64,000 nucleotides of DNA from Vandiemenella viatica (Eukaryota; Arthropoda; Insecta; Orthoptera; Morabidae): contig JARYHS010009186.1 in assembly GCA_031002005.1 (NCBI GenBank), positions 179,330,437 to 179,394,436 on the forward strand. Direction: 5' to 3'. The notes beneath the pieces were generated by a model that had not been told where the DNA came from, did not search any database, and saw nothing but the letters and a program-made list of their open reading frames with translations. How positions within the stretch are numbered: position 1 is the stretch's first letter; each line of letters begins with the position of its first letter. The translations under genes were made by a program, and so were the position numbers. Positions 25,331-36,227 of the stretch are shown piece by piece.

Positions 25331-25512
25331 CACGATACCCAATCTCCACTTCATGAACTACTCGTTCCACAAACAAAAAATATACTTATAATACAGAACA
25401 CACAAAGTAACACTTTTCACAGTACAGATGACAACACAAGACATTTCTCCAACAGATTAGGTACTACTGGGCCTAACAGTACCGATTAGACTTCAGGCAG
25501 GATCACAATTCT

Positions 25513-25591
25513 CCCCCCCCCCCTCCTCTCCACCTCAGCTTACACAGTCGACATGGTGCTTAGTGGCCAAATTGGAGGGGGGGGGGGGGGG
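25513..25591. repeat. Poly-C and poly-G tracts
   Basis: An 11-base C run (25513-25523) is followed about 50 bp later by a 15-base G run (25577-25591). Together they could pair as an inverted homopolymer. Confidence 0.85.
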
Positions 25592-25594
25592 ATG

Positions 25595-27370
25595 TCGGAC
25601 AAAACAATCTCAGTTTAAAAATGAGATAATGACTTCAAAAAACAATCATAAATTATCTGAAAATCTAATGATACAGTAATGTTTTAGTAACAAGAGAAAC
25701 CTTCTTTGACCTTTAGCTTCATGGATGGTAAATAGGAATGCCATATTTTAAAATGCAGAAGGTGCAATTTGTCAGGATGGCTGGGGATTAGCTTAGAATA
25801 GTTCTTCTGTCGGTAAAACAGTAATAAGTTAAGCGGATTTGTTCAGCGCAAGCTCGAAATCATCCAGGTCGGCTGCAGTAGCGCGGAGTCTTAGCGCTGC
25901 AATGAAAATGTACGGGAGCGGTGATTATTTGCAGGTCCATGTTGTGATCGTCAATAGGGGTCTGGAATTCATGGGTATGAAATTCTTTTGTGCTGGCAAG
26001 ATATTCCTAGTGAATTTGGAAGTAATGACGGTAAGATCGGCCAATTGTGTTTGGACTGATTTTTAGCGAGTTTATGAACACTTTGTTGGACAGTATAGGT
26101 GTGAGTCTTCAGTGGCGCTACGTTACTCGTTTTAACATTTGTTTTGGTTTTCCACTTTATAAAAACCTGTAGTATTTTTGGAAAAGAAGTTAATTTACTT
26201 TTTTATTAGGAGCCATTCCGTTAGGATTTGTGAGAAAAAACAATCAACTAGTAACAATGGTGTAGGATAACTACATGAGTTATCATTTATTCGTTTAACA
26301 GTAATGAAATTACTTTATCCTCACTTATATCCTAAGCCGGTGAGCTGATCCAATTTGGTGGCAAAACTCTTTAAAAAATATAAGACTTTTAACAAACCAT
26401 TAACGTCAAGTAACGAGCGCTTCACTATTAATCAATTATTATAATCACTAACCACACAATTACCGCTGCACAGTGATACAATGAATGCATATATAATACC
26501 CTCAAACGAGACGAACAAGATTTCGGGAAATACAGTACATAAAAATATAAAACATATAGTGAAACCGAGCAGTATAATACACAATCAGAGAATGCACCAA
26601 ATAGCTGAAAAAACCATGTTGACTACTATTTACCTCATCATAAAGTAGGCATTGCGACCTAAATAGCCAGTGTTACTTCGGCTCGCAACTTTTCCTGGAT
26701 ATTGAGCCTGAACCTACTACACTATGAATCAATGCGGAACTTACCACCTGTCACAGCGAATACAGATGATCAACGAATCAGAAGTTGTCACACTAAACAA
26801 ACCTTACTCTCGAACGACTATATCCAAGAGGGATAGCATAACACAATGAACAGCAAAATCAACGATGACTTTAATTAGCAAAACATTTGAATGTCATCGA
26901 TTTGCTATGAGCTTCATGTAACGACACTGTGTTTAGTGAACTAGATTGCTAGTACTTTACCAACTTAGATTCATCAGATCTATTTGATCAGTCAGTAATC
27001 AAAGTAAATACCCACAAATGGCGATATCTATTTAACTGTCGAAAGTTTAAAATGACAACAGAATAATCCATGAAAAATGAATATATATTTTTAAGGTACT
27101 GTCTAAGAAAAGAAGTACGTACCTTATAATAATAAATGCTTGCCTATACGAAACTTTATCGAGACTTTGTTTTGTCAATAATATCGTTGTTGTCTGCGGA
27201 GTACAGATATATGTCAGTATGTCACAGTTTTTAAACGAAATGTCATGCACACTGATAGTAAACGATACGAAATTATAAATACAATTCCGCTTAAGGAATT
27301 GAATCTTGGTTGGACGGATTCCAAATTGTATTTGTTACTGAAATACGTAAGTACTGAATGATACATCATC
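25595..27370. other. Unassigned AT-rich DNA
   Basis: No supported gene or repeat. The 75-codon frame at 25839-26066 has no domain signal. Confidence 0.4.
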
Positions 27371-27374
27371 TTCA

Positions 27375-28265
27375 TTATCGTTGGGGACCATCTCCAGTTT
27401 CCCGGGTGTGGTTTACGAGCTTTCCTGTGTTTCTGTGTTGGTTGTTATATATGATCGTCTTTCACTGCCTCCTATCCAGAAACGTTTCTCTGTCAGTAAT
27501 ATATTCCCAGTTCCAAACTCTTCTCTCTATGTCCTCCTTCAGTTGGTCTGTCCATCTTCTTCTTGGTCTTCCCACTGGTCTTTTGACCACTATCCTTTTT
27601 TTCCAAATAAGTTTTCGGTAGTCTTGTATTATTCATTCTCTTGACATGCCCATACCACTTAAGTCTTGATGATCTAAGTCTCTCTTCTATGGATTCCCTT
27701 AACTATAAGTTTGATCTAATGTCATCATTCTTTATATGGTCTAGTTTTATGGAGGGCCATTCCAAGATCTTGGATCTTGTTAAGGTCCTTTGATGTTAGT
27801 GTGTATGTTTCCAAAGCGTATGTGAGAATAGGAATGAGATATGATTTGTACAAGACAATTTTTGTTCTTCTGGGAACCTTCATGTCCCATAGTAAGCCCC
27901 GCATGGTACTGTAGAAGTTGCCTCTGTGGTTACTCTGTTCATTATTTCTAACTCACTTCTACCGTTACTAGCAATTTGCTCCCCAGATAACTGAACTGGT
28001 CAACCAGTTCAACTTGGTGATCTTGTAATTTTATATGACAGTCTGTACTCTCCCGGCTTATTTATAGTGCTACGGTTTCATTCCATATTCTTCAAACTTA
28101 TTATTCCATAATTTTGAGGCCGTGGGATAGGAGGGTAATACCTTTTTAGTTTTCACTTTTCCTTCTGTTCCCTTTCTTAAAGATAGGAATTATCATCCCT
28201 TTTGGCCAGTCTTCAGGTATTTGATTATAATTCCATATTGCTCTGAGAACTCTCAGAGCAATATG
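27375..28265 (-). pseudogene. LINE relic (endonuclease/reverse transcriptase type) with catalytic core deleted
   Basis: Read on the minus strand, the 5' part gives AIWNYNQIPEDWPKG, then MIIPIFKKGNRRKSEN and KGITLLSHGLKIM, the N-terminal reverse transcriptase segments of non-LTR elements. It then jumps to QDHQVELVDQFSYLGSKLL, which belongs well after the catalytic site. The YADD-type core and the AFD segment are absent, so several hundred bases were lost internally. The 3' part reads LKWYGHVKRMNNTRLPKTYL and a GRPRRRWTDQLKEDI-like segment in shifted frames, the typical C-terminal end of this LINE group. Several frameshifts and stops make it non-functional. The two plus-strand 87-codon frames at 27.4-27.6 kb are antisense shadows. 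Confidence 0.85.
28234..28265. repeat. Perfect 15-bp inverted repeat at LINE 5' break
   Basis: CATATTGCTCTGAGA (28234-28248) and TCTCAGAGCAATATG (28251-28265) are perfect complements with a 2-nt gap. The arm at 28234-28248 is LINE coding sequence (the AIW segment read on minus), and the other arm is an inverted copy placed right at the element's 5' end. Confidence 0.9.
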
Positions 28266-28269
28266 AATG

Positions 28270-29460
28270 ATACAATGTCGGTAAAATTAAGAAAGAAGCC
28301 TATCTTACATTAGCATTAATAATATAATTAAACTTTCTTCGGGTCCAGAAACATTTCAACGACCGAATCAGTTTATAATGTTTTCAGCGCTTATGCTGTG
28401 ATTCGACTTTTCTTTGTATTATTGTCTCTGCTGACGTTTGGAAAATACGTTTTGGATTTTGTCTCACCTTATCAACACTTACTTTTTGTTGTTAGAGGTC
28501 CAACACTTTCAGTTCCTTGAAAGCCCTTACTGACAACACCCTTAAAAAGTTTTTAGAGTTTAATAACAAGTAACGAGTGGTCGTTACCATAAAAAAGTTT
28601 ACCAATCTTCTACTTTGTAGCTTTTCCCTAGCCATTACATATCTGCTTCGTCGAAAACGAAATAAACATTTCACCAATATAGGAACTTCTGGGGGGGAAA
28701 ACAGTGGATAAATATTCATTATAATCAGTAGTCGTATCTACAGAAATAGTCAATAGTTACAATTGATAAAAGTGTCATAGATATTTTATTTTTTAAGTAA
28801 AAGAAAAGAAAAATGTTACCGGTTCATTTACTAATTACTTAACAAAAATAAATGGACGGGTTGAGCGGAGTTTTCTGACAATTTATGTCTTCTTAGTTGC
28901 TTAGTTAAAAGAATTGTTATAAAATAAAACTTGATACAAATCCACGTGCCTTGCGCAGTAGTAAAAAGTTGCAGTCGTCATTCGGGTCTAGGTTGCACTT
29001 CAATCTACCCACAAACTCCGCAAAAATTGCCGCTAGAAAATCAATGCTTCAATCACACATAAATAAATACGTTCACTATGTCGCACGTTAGTGGCAATAA
29101 CGATTCGTAATATAAACTTAATCCAAAATCTTCACGCGTTCTTATAATTTTCATTTTTGTTATCCATGATTCAGATCGATGTTAAAACCTTTGAATAATT
29201 GGCAGAGTTACATGCTGCGGGAACAATGACCTCAGTAATATGGCGACAGTGAAAGTAAAGGAAATGGCGTGTGTGTCCCAATATTTCACTCTGAAGCCAC
29301 AACTATTCAGCGCAGACCACTGGTGTTTGGTGTTGTAGCCTCGAGTCTCCCGTCGTGCACTATGATGATAGCATGTCGGTGGCTGTGGCGTGTGGGTGAT
29401 ATGGTGGTTGAATTGTTACACCTAGGGCTATTTCATTTTTCGAGCAAATTGCAAAAATCT
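28270..29460. other. Unassigned DNA
   Basis: No supported gene or repeat. A 75-codon minus frame and a 71-codon plus frame show no domain. Confidence 0.4.
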
Positions 29461-29467
29461 TCGGAAT

Positions 29468-29522
29468 CTTCTAGAATATACTAAAATGTTCCAGAATGTT
29501 CTTGAACGAACTAGAATGTTCT
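29468..29522. promoter_or_regulatory. Heat-shock-element-like array (11 pentamer slots)
   Basis: From 29468 to 29522 the sequence keeps a strict 5-bp register alternating nTTCn and nGAAn. Eight of eleven slots match: 29468, 29473, 29488, 29493, 29498, 29503, 29513 and 29518. The centre GTTCCAGAATGTTCTTGAAC is four perfect contiguous units. Three or more alternating nGAAn units are the established binding site of trimeric heat-shock factor. The array lies about 220 bp upstream of a Helitron-like 3' end and may belong to that transposon. A degenerate 10-bp tandem repeat would look the same. Confidence 0.6.
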
Positions 29523-29742
29523 AAAATAGGATACTTTTTAAGTATTAACAAATATAAATAATTTATATGCAACATATGTAGTGTGTCAACCGATTTTAAC
29601 GGAACTTTCCCTGTCGGGAAGCTGATTTTTCAGGGTGGAAAGTAGCGTACTTTTTACTCTGGAAATATTTAAGGTTCCTTGCAAAAAAAAAAAATCTTTA
29701 TAATTATTGATAAAAATGAACGAAGTCGTGGGCACCAGCTAG
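29523..29742 (+). mobile_element. Helitron-like 3' end
   Basis: The stretch has the internal phrase CCCTGTCGGGAAGCTG followed by GGGTGGAAAGTAGCGTACTT. It ends with ATGAACGAAGTCGTGGGCAC then CAGCTAG followed by T, at 29739-29743. CTAG followed by T fits the CTRR-T terminus of Helitrons. The wording of the last 30 bp resembles non-autonomous Helitron ends common in insect genomes. A 5' TC terminus could not be placed, so the left boundary is unknown. The 3' hairpin is weak. Confidence 0.5.
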
Positions 29743-29744
29743 TT

Positions 29745-30335
29745 AAACATAAATCTTAACACCCTACGTTATACCACGTATTAATTTTAATTCTAGCCCA
29801 GGCTACATAGACCGCTATCAGTGTGGAACTACTTTCGTTCAAAAGTAACGATATCAGTAACAGGCCGCTCATGAAAACAATTTATGTATTTAAAAAAATA
29901 AAAAAATAAGTTACTCTAGCCCTCTGTTGTAACGTCAATTCTGACCCATGCTAAATACGAATCTAATCAAAGTTCCACTAACTTTTCTAATCAAAGATTA
30001 AAGCTTTTGTCTTACATATCTATGGGCAAAGAATTTTAACTAAATTAAATAGCTGTCAGTGGAATGAATAATTTACAAATTTAAGAAAAATTTAGAACGT
30101 ATTTACAACTATACTTAATTTAATTAGTCATTTTTTAAAATACGTTAGTCCATGACCGTCCTATCATAGATGCGTTGTATTGTTTTAAACCATAATGATG
30201 TAACTATTAAACAACAGGGAATATAAACAACAGAATAATCAGTTTGTGCTTCTCTGTTTTTTACATCTACTAGTGACCGTATATTAGATTAAAGGTTCTA
30301 TTTTTTCCTGGTATTGGTATTCGTTGGGAGTTATT
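29745..30335. other. Unassigned AT-rich DNA
   Basis: Nothing recognisable. Confidence 0.4.
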
Positions 30336-30337
30336 TC

Positions 30338-30428
30338 AGGACACCATGGAAATCTAGATGGCTGGACGAGATTTGAACCCTCGTCCTCACCAATGCCAGG
30401 CCAGAGCTCATCCGTCTGACTCGTAAGA
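30338..30428 (-). repeat. SINE fragment, antisense
   Basis: In reverse complement: AGACGGATGAGCTCTGGCCT, GGTGAGGACGAGGGTTCAAAT B box, then CTCGTCCAGCCATCTAGATT and TCCATGG. It is the tRNA-like head and the first part of the body only. Confidence 0.75.
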
Positions 30429-30429
30429 A

Positions 30430-31555
30430 GCTTCTATGAAGGGGATCTAGAGAGGGATGATATGTTTTAAGTTAAGACATATTTTATCTCCACGACCACT
30501 TATTAGCTTTGAGAGAACGTCAAATTAAGTTGTAGATTTGAAACCGTTTAATCTTTCTCTTGAAATGATGGTATAAATTCTGCGTATTTTGATTCAACAA
30601 TATGTTGATTATATTTATTACAAAATGAAAGGGTTCATAGGCAGCTGCAGCAGGGAATACTTTGTAGTTGGTACCAGGAACAAGATATTGTGGTTCTGCC
30701 GAGCTCTGCCGTTTCTGCTAATGATAACAACGCACTGGCGAAGTTAGCCGGGATAACACGAAAAGCAGTTGGGTTGTCTAACGCCCCAGTACTGCTACTG
30801 GGTAAAGTGGACGTGGCGTTTTATGTCGAATACTAGCCACGGATGTGGTGCAGAACACTTTGTCAGTACGAATTACCATTTGAGAGAGGATGAGAAAGTG
30901 TTACGGTTAACTGAATTTCTTAGCGGTAATTGTAATCCTAGCAGGATGAATTGCCATCTCGTGAGATACCTTATAATCAGATTGTTTGTTGTTCTGTTAC
31001 TAATGTGTTGTGTAGACAGCAATCATAGACCTACCGTGTTAGGCTAGGTTGCTACGATACGGGCGGATTATGCAACCGATAAGAAACCCTGTCACCAGGC
31101 ATTTCGACCATGAGGACTTACTTACTTTGGTAGAGCATAAAAGATTACTTGTATCCAAATGTGAACTTTTTTAAAAAAATTGAGCACTTAATTATATATT
31201 GAATAACAGCCAGGTTATTAAAACTCCGTCATGTTTCTACGCTATTTCTGAACATTTTTAAGTAAATGTGCTTACTGTGTTTAGATTCAAATAGCGCATT
31301 ACTATTGTGATCGCTTATATGTAAATGTACATAGAAACCGTAGGTGAATTTTAGTCAGTGTATTTCGTCCCTTCAAAAAGGAGTCATCAAAATTTCCCCT
31401 ACTGGTAATTAGTGGATATTACGAGTAATTCCGAATGTGATTAAGTAGCAATTATTCCAATAAACCTTTAAATCGACTTAAACCAAAACAGTTTTTCTGC
31501 CGTATCTTAACAACCCGTTGTTGATAATTTGGAGATTTAAACCAATAACAGCAAC
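30430..31555. other. Unassigned DNA
   Basis: No supported gene. A 92-codon frame at 30769-31047 has no recognisable domain. Confidence 0.35.
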
Positions 31556-31559
31556 CGCC

Positions 31560-31985
31560 ATGACATGAGGACCGTAACCGACGACTTCTCAGCTGTCAAA
31601 CAAAACGCCCTGGTTTGAATCATGAGCTACAGCATCACTTCCATTGGAAAGGATAACAAACAGTGGGAGCAGATATCGGCTATACCGCTCTCCACGATCC
31701 CCTCCGACCCACATCTCGTCAAGACATCCCAGAAGCATTCTGCGGCGCTTCTTTGATCTTGAAAGCGCCGTGATTGTGTTGGAGGCCGGCAGGCTGGTAT
31801 CCTATTCGGAAGCCAGCGTACCAGCTCAACATTCTGCGTCTCGAGTAAGCGATCCCATTTGCCTTTAGACTCAAGTCTGGCTCCGTTTGTTGCGATTCGT
31901 TTCTGAAGTAACGAAACCAGTTTTTCGCAGCTCAACTGCGCTAACAAGGAGAACAACTTCCCTTTGAAAAATATCTGCAAGAAAA
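31560..31985. other. GC-richer stretch with a 117-codon minus frame, unclassified
   Basis: A minus-strand frame (31627-31980) with mixed composition overlaps a plus frame of 74 codons. The minus product has repeated C/R-rich segments but no domain I recognise. It might be the eroded remnant of a mobile-element protein. Confidence 0.25.
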
Positions 31986-31989
31986 GACT

Positions 31990-32685
31990 GTTCTTAGTTA
32001 TTTACGGAATTGTGGCGTAGCATTGCTGCAGGTTTTCGTGTAGTATCCTATACCATTGGCTATACATTTGATATTCATAAGATCCTTTCTTCTTCTTAAC
32101 TGAACAGTGAAGACAAATGATGAAATACTTTAAAATGTGTGCATCGAATTTTTCACGTTCTAGTGGTTTGATTGCTTCCACTATCTATCTACATACTAGG
32201 TCTTACCTGCGAATTCGCACGCATGGACTTAGAATTTGATTGCTGGAGTTGGATAGATATAGAAAGATGTAAGTTGTGTAAAACACGTCCCAAAAAGCAC
32301 ATAGTCGGTTAACATGACGGGGAAGCCATCACCGTAACATTATACCAATCAACCTGTCTCCTGAAGATAACCAATTTTCAATATGTTTTAATTTAGCAAC
32401 GAACTAAGGAGATGGGGGAGGGGGTTAATTGCGTGATACTATATACCACAGTTCCACATGCAGATTTTTGTTTGTGGTTTAAAATTATGCCACTTTCTGG
32501 GAGCATCTTATATCAACATCGTTTTGTACACAACTTTTTTAGTTTTGCTATCCTTTGCTAATATAATATAGCCTTGGGGGTTTGAAACCCGGGAGCTAGC
32601 TACATTTAACGGCTCATGGGAATATCACGAGTGTACTCCCGTTCAGTGTCTGTCCCTGGCCTTCACTGAAAGTCATCCCATGCAT
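31990..32685. other. Unassigned DNA
   Basis: Nothing recognisable. Confidence 0.4.
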
Positions 32686-32689
32686 CTAC

Positions 32690-32985
32690 ATCTATACTGT
32701 ATAATAAGTTGTGTCTGTTCATGAAATTTATGAACCGATCATACACAAACTGACTCCGAGAGAAACAAAGCCTGAAGGACCGATATGACATTATAGAAAC
32801 ATGTTATTCGTCTGACGTCACAGTTTAATGACAAAACATGTTATTTACCTACCCGATATAAATACTATTTCCTTGCAAAATTTCGTATTGATCGGTTTAG
32901 CCATTTAGTCGTGAAAACTTAACAAACAGACAGAGAGAAAGAGTTACTTCCGCATTTATCAATGTAGATTGGAATGGAGAACAAA
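32690..32985 (+). repeat. Non-autonomous interspersed repeat, degenerate
   Basis: The 5' part (CATCTATACTGTATAATAAG, GAAATTTATGAACCGATCAT) and the 3' part (TTCGTATTGATCGGTTTAGC, CATTTAGTCGTGAAAACTTA, ACAAACAGACAGAGAGAAAG, AGTTACTTCCGCATTTATCA) follow a widespread insect repeat. Its consensus runs from ATACTAATATTATAAA to TTCGCATTTATAATATTAGTA, with an internal ATCGGTxxAGCCGTTTAG phrase. Its class (Helitron-like or other) is not settled here. Confidence 0.5.
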
Positions 32986-33084
32986 GAAACCAATTACATT
33001 TTAATGGAATTCATGTATGGTACAAGATCTACATAAAGTTTTAAAGAAGTCAACGCTAAAATATCAACACAGAGGAATAATTTG

Positions 33085-33260
33085 TAATCTTCAACGGAAC
33101 TGACGGGCTATGAGAAAATATCAGCCGGTATTATCGTTTCAGCAGACAAGGGTGGGGAAATTGAGAAATCAATGAACTGCACAAACGAAAAGCTGGTACA
33201 GTTTTCGAACCTATTGCTCTACAAAGCTGGACTCAGACCGGTTGCGCTGTGTTTCATTTA
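33085..33260 (+). pseudogene. Penelope-like element relic (start of reverse transcriptase region)
   Basis: A plus frame reads ELTGYEKISAGIIVSADKGG, followed by EIEKSMNCTNEKLV. The xILxADKGGxxVV block is a hallmark of Penelope-like retroelement ORFs, just before the reverse transcriptase domain. Downstream the frame is lost, and no polymerase motif follows, so the copy is truncated or internally deleted. Confidence 0.65.
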
Positions 33261-33469
33261 ACACTGAACCCATGGTCTCATAAAATGCCGGGACTTTCAA
33301 TTTCTATGGTGAAATTATTTGTTTCTGTGCTGCCGAATTTAATTATGGTGGAGCATACTACTTTTATATTTTACTAATTTTCATTGTCACTTGGCAATTT
33401 ATGCCAGTATCTGAGTCCCTCATGAACAAAATAATATTTTATGTTTATTTTAGACCTGATATAAGTGCT

Positions 33470-33555
33470 AGTCCTCTGATGAAAGCCACAGTAAGATAGC
33501 AGAAACGTTAGGTTTTAATAAATCGACGCGGCTCCACCCGGAGTTCCAAGATAAG
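33470..33555 (+). repeat. Possible Penelope-type terminal motif
   Basis: CCTCTGATGAAAGCCACAGT, then GCAGAAACGTTAGG, TTTTAATAAATCGACGCGGC and CCGGAGTTCC resemble a CTGATGA ... GAAACG repeat family seen again near 36.98 and 62.17 kb. It lies 200 bp downstream of the Penelope ORF relic on the same strand. CTGATGA and GAAA are also the conserved boxes of hammerhead ribozymes, known in Penelope-like elements, but a stem II between them is not convincing. Confidence 0.4.
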
Positions 33556-33624
33556 ACATACAGTGACCGCGGATGCCTTCGCAATCACACGCTAACCTTT
33601 TATTGCAAACTATCCATAAACACA

Positions 33625-33799
33625 ACCGAGCATGGTTGGTGAGCGATTAACGCTCTGGCTTCGCATTCGGGAGGACGCCGGTTCGAATCCCTGTCCGGGC
33701 ATCCAGATTTGGGGTTTCCATGGTTTTCCCAAATCACTCCAGGCGAATGCCGGGATGCTTCCTTCAAAAGGCCATGGCCGAATTCTTTCCCGTTCCCAG
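33625..33799 (+). repeat. SINE, well preserved, 3'-truncated
   Basis: ACCGAGCATGGTTGGTGAGC, GATTAACGCTCTGG, GGTTCGAATCCCTGTCCGGG, ATCCAGATTTGGGGTTTCC, CAAATCACTCCAGGCGAATG, CCGGGATGCTTCCTTCAAAA and GGCCATGGCCGAATTC are all present with little divergence. It stops at CCCGTTCCC, before the tail that would tell type A from B. The overlapping 65-71-codon frames are read-through. Confidence 0.9.
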
Positions 33800-35090
33800 T
33801 GGTCCATTATGCTAACTTGTGGTATTCTTGTTTTTACTTCCGCCTAATTTTTATTGATTTTTCCTACGCTATTGCAACAATTTTATTTATTTTTATGAAA
33901 ATTATGACCAGGTCAATTTAAAAAAAAAAATCAAGAATCATTATCACCAAGAGAAACCATTCAAAAATGAAAACCTGATTAAGAACAAAATCACACGTCT
34001 ATTTATCAGTGGACAGGCTTATTTTTACAAGGATTGATATTATGAAATTGCATTTATGAAAAGTATCGCTATATCGATACTTTTCTCCGATATATCGCCA
34101 GCCGATTTTGATACTTTTTAAAATATCGATATATGGAAAATAGATATTTTATAAAAACTCAACAGCCCTATCCCGAAGACAGATTTAACAAACAATATAT
34201 AGTCAGGCTACTATCACGAATTATGTGTCTTTATTATGGTTTGCATTCTGCCACAATTACTGATTATTTGCTTACAAATTTTCTACCTTGCGATAATTTT
34301 AATTCGTGCTCATAAGTTGAATTTTATGTCAAATACCTGGGTGTTAGTGTACACTACAATATTGTTTTAAGAACGATTGTATTACTTCGGTGATTGCTCC
34401 AGTTCCAGAATGATGAAACATATATTGATGAATATAGTTTCGTCAAAGTTGGTATCTTGTTACATTGTTCATTGTCATCAAAGTGAAATAGGAAAAATAA
34501 AGGTAATAACGTTATCAGATACTCTAAATATTTTTGTGCAATAAATTATAAGGAAAGAAAAATAAACTGCCTGCGAGAAAACAAAAAAAGCAAAAATATG
34601 GTTCGGTTTAGAACCATGTACAATATTAGATCGGTGCTTAAGTTGGTGGTGTTTTTTTTTTTTTTTAATAAGTTTGTTAGTTTCTATTTTCTTTTAGGGC
34701 TTAGCCATTCATTTAATTTCTTTCCGTTAGCATAAAGAAACCTTTCCTCGTCACCAGTAAAGAAATTGTATGTGGATGTTCAATGTTGTTCACGAGATAA
34801 TCGATGACAGGCAAGTAGAGATCCACACACGCTGAGCCCCTTATTATTATTATTATTGTCATATAGAGCATGCGGTATCCATGCATCCTACTTTTGAACC
34901 TTCCCTACTGAACGTACGTAAATCTTGCATGGTAATAGTTCGTCACATTTGGCAGTTCTCGAGGATTATTGAGGCTTAATGTGTCCAAATGATCTTCATT
35001 AAACTTCGAAGATCTCCCCGAAGGTGGACTGGCACGAAAAGACCCTCGCTTAAAAAATATTCTTGTAATCAGGAATTTTTAGAGTTGTGT
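33800..35090. other. Unassigned AT-rich DNA with simple repeats
   Basis: Contains a palindromic TATCGAT-rich cluster (about 34063-34137), a 17-base T run near 34651-34667 and an (ATT)n stretch near 34843-34857. No gene. Confidence 0.5.
34063..34137. repeat. Cluster of ATCGAT palindromes
   Basis: AGTATCGCTATATCGATACT is an inverted repeat. It is followed by CGATATATCG and AAAATATCGATATATGG. Such ATCGATAC clusters occur at the ends of some hAT-type transposons, but no element boundary was found. Confidence 0.4.
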
Positions 35091-35094
35091 TTAA

Positions 35095-35256
35095 TCATAT
35101 GAGCTATGCTAGGATGCTCCGTGGTTCCGATTCCACGTTAAACTGTAGGTCCCAGAGGAAAGGAACTGCCCGCCCTACCTCTGACACAATGGCTTAGTAT
35201 GCCTCCTTCGGGAGGATCCAACCAACCTTCGGGTTGTGGACTGACTAAGTTAAGTT
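35095..35256 (+). repeat. Second SINE-like family (family C), 3' part, with two TTCG hairpins
   Basis: GGATGCTCCGTGGTTCCGAT, TCCACGTTAAACTGTAGGTC is shared with the copy at 44.76 kb, so this is a repeat family. The 3' part carries two hairpins with a TTCG loop: CCTCCTTCGGGAGG (35202-35215) and CAACCTTCGGGTTG (35223-35236). The tRNA-like head is absent here. Confidence 0.65.
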
Positions 35257-35259
35257 TTT

Positions 35260-36030
35260 ACTCTCTCCTATGATATTGTCCCCACCCACGGAGCAAACGT
35301 CCCTTCAACGCCCTCCCCCCTCCCCCCGCTGCTTTCGCGTTTCTATTGACCAATTGACACTCCATTTTCTAGCATCAGTAGTATCCTCATTATATGAAAC
35401 AATGAATAATCCAATATCAAAACTCAAGCACAACAACTGAACTTCAAAACAAAAATGACACTCGATAAATAAACGCGTAGCAAACAGAATATCAACACGT
35501 GAAAGAAAGACAGTTCAAACTTATGCACCAACCTAATAACTTACAGGGCTAAAAAGTATTCTTTAAATGTTAACCCATGAACTAAACTATTACTGCGTGA
35601 AATTTCGTTGAAAACAATTATTTGGTTTTTGTGTGACGCGTGGATAGACCTGCCATGGTCGATCTATGAACGTCTCATAAATAGGTTTTGTTTCCCTCGA
35701 GGGTAGTTTGAGTAATATATGTTTTAAGTTAATACATAGATACGCCTTATTTCACCAGTTTACAATTGTGTAGTTAATTCGAGTCCAAGGTCAAAACCGT
35801 ACACTTCTGAATTTTAATCTATCTGTGTACGCATCTTTAAAAAACTATCGCACAAATTTCAAACAGCAGCACATAATGACAGATTGAAACTGATGGCATA
35901 CGTTTTATCCAGAAAAGTTACAAAATTTAATTTTGGTCAGAACAGGTAATTTTGGAATGTTTGCCTGTCTGTGCACGCATAAGGCAGAAGCAATCGTTCT
36001 GATTTAAATGGAACTACATTTGTGTCTTCA
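35260..36030. other. Unassigned DNA
   Basis: A C-rich stretch near 35311-35328 and AT-rich DNA. No gene or known repeat. Confidence 0.4.
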
Positions 36031-36034
36031 ATTA

Positions 36035-36140
36035 ATTCACAGCAGATGTGATAGAAGGCTTTCCCGGCGTGTGGCTGAAATGTAATCTTCACGGGTTCTC
36101 CGTGTAGCGTTGAAGAAGGACGAGCTTCAGGTCCCGTGTT
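36035..36140 (-). repeat. Repeat family E, antisense copy
   Basis: In reverse complement it reads CTGAAGCTCGTCCTTCTTCA, ACGCTACACGGAGAACCCGT, GAAGATTACATTTCAGCCAC, ACGCCGGGAAAGCC. A 27-bp block (36076-36102) is a perfect inverted match to 37025-37051. The family resembles the CTGAAGATGGC ... GAAACG ... GAGAAGATT repeats of orthopteroid genomes, from memory only. Confidence 0.65.
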
Positions 36141-36227
36141 ATCACAGTTATTTATTTCGTATGGCAGAAATACAGAAACAGTAACCACATTAAATCACAA
36201 TAAATATAACTATTACTATAGACTGAT

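Noticed and set aside
31627..31980. 117-codon minus-strand frame as a gene
   Set aside because: No recognisable domain, and a frame is also open on the other strand.
33476..33520. Hammerhead ribozyme
   Set aside because: CTGATGA and GAAA boxes are present but stem II does not pair convincingly; kept only as a motif to test.
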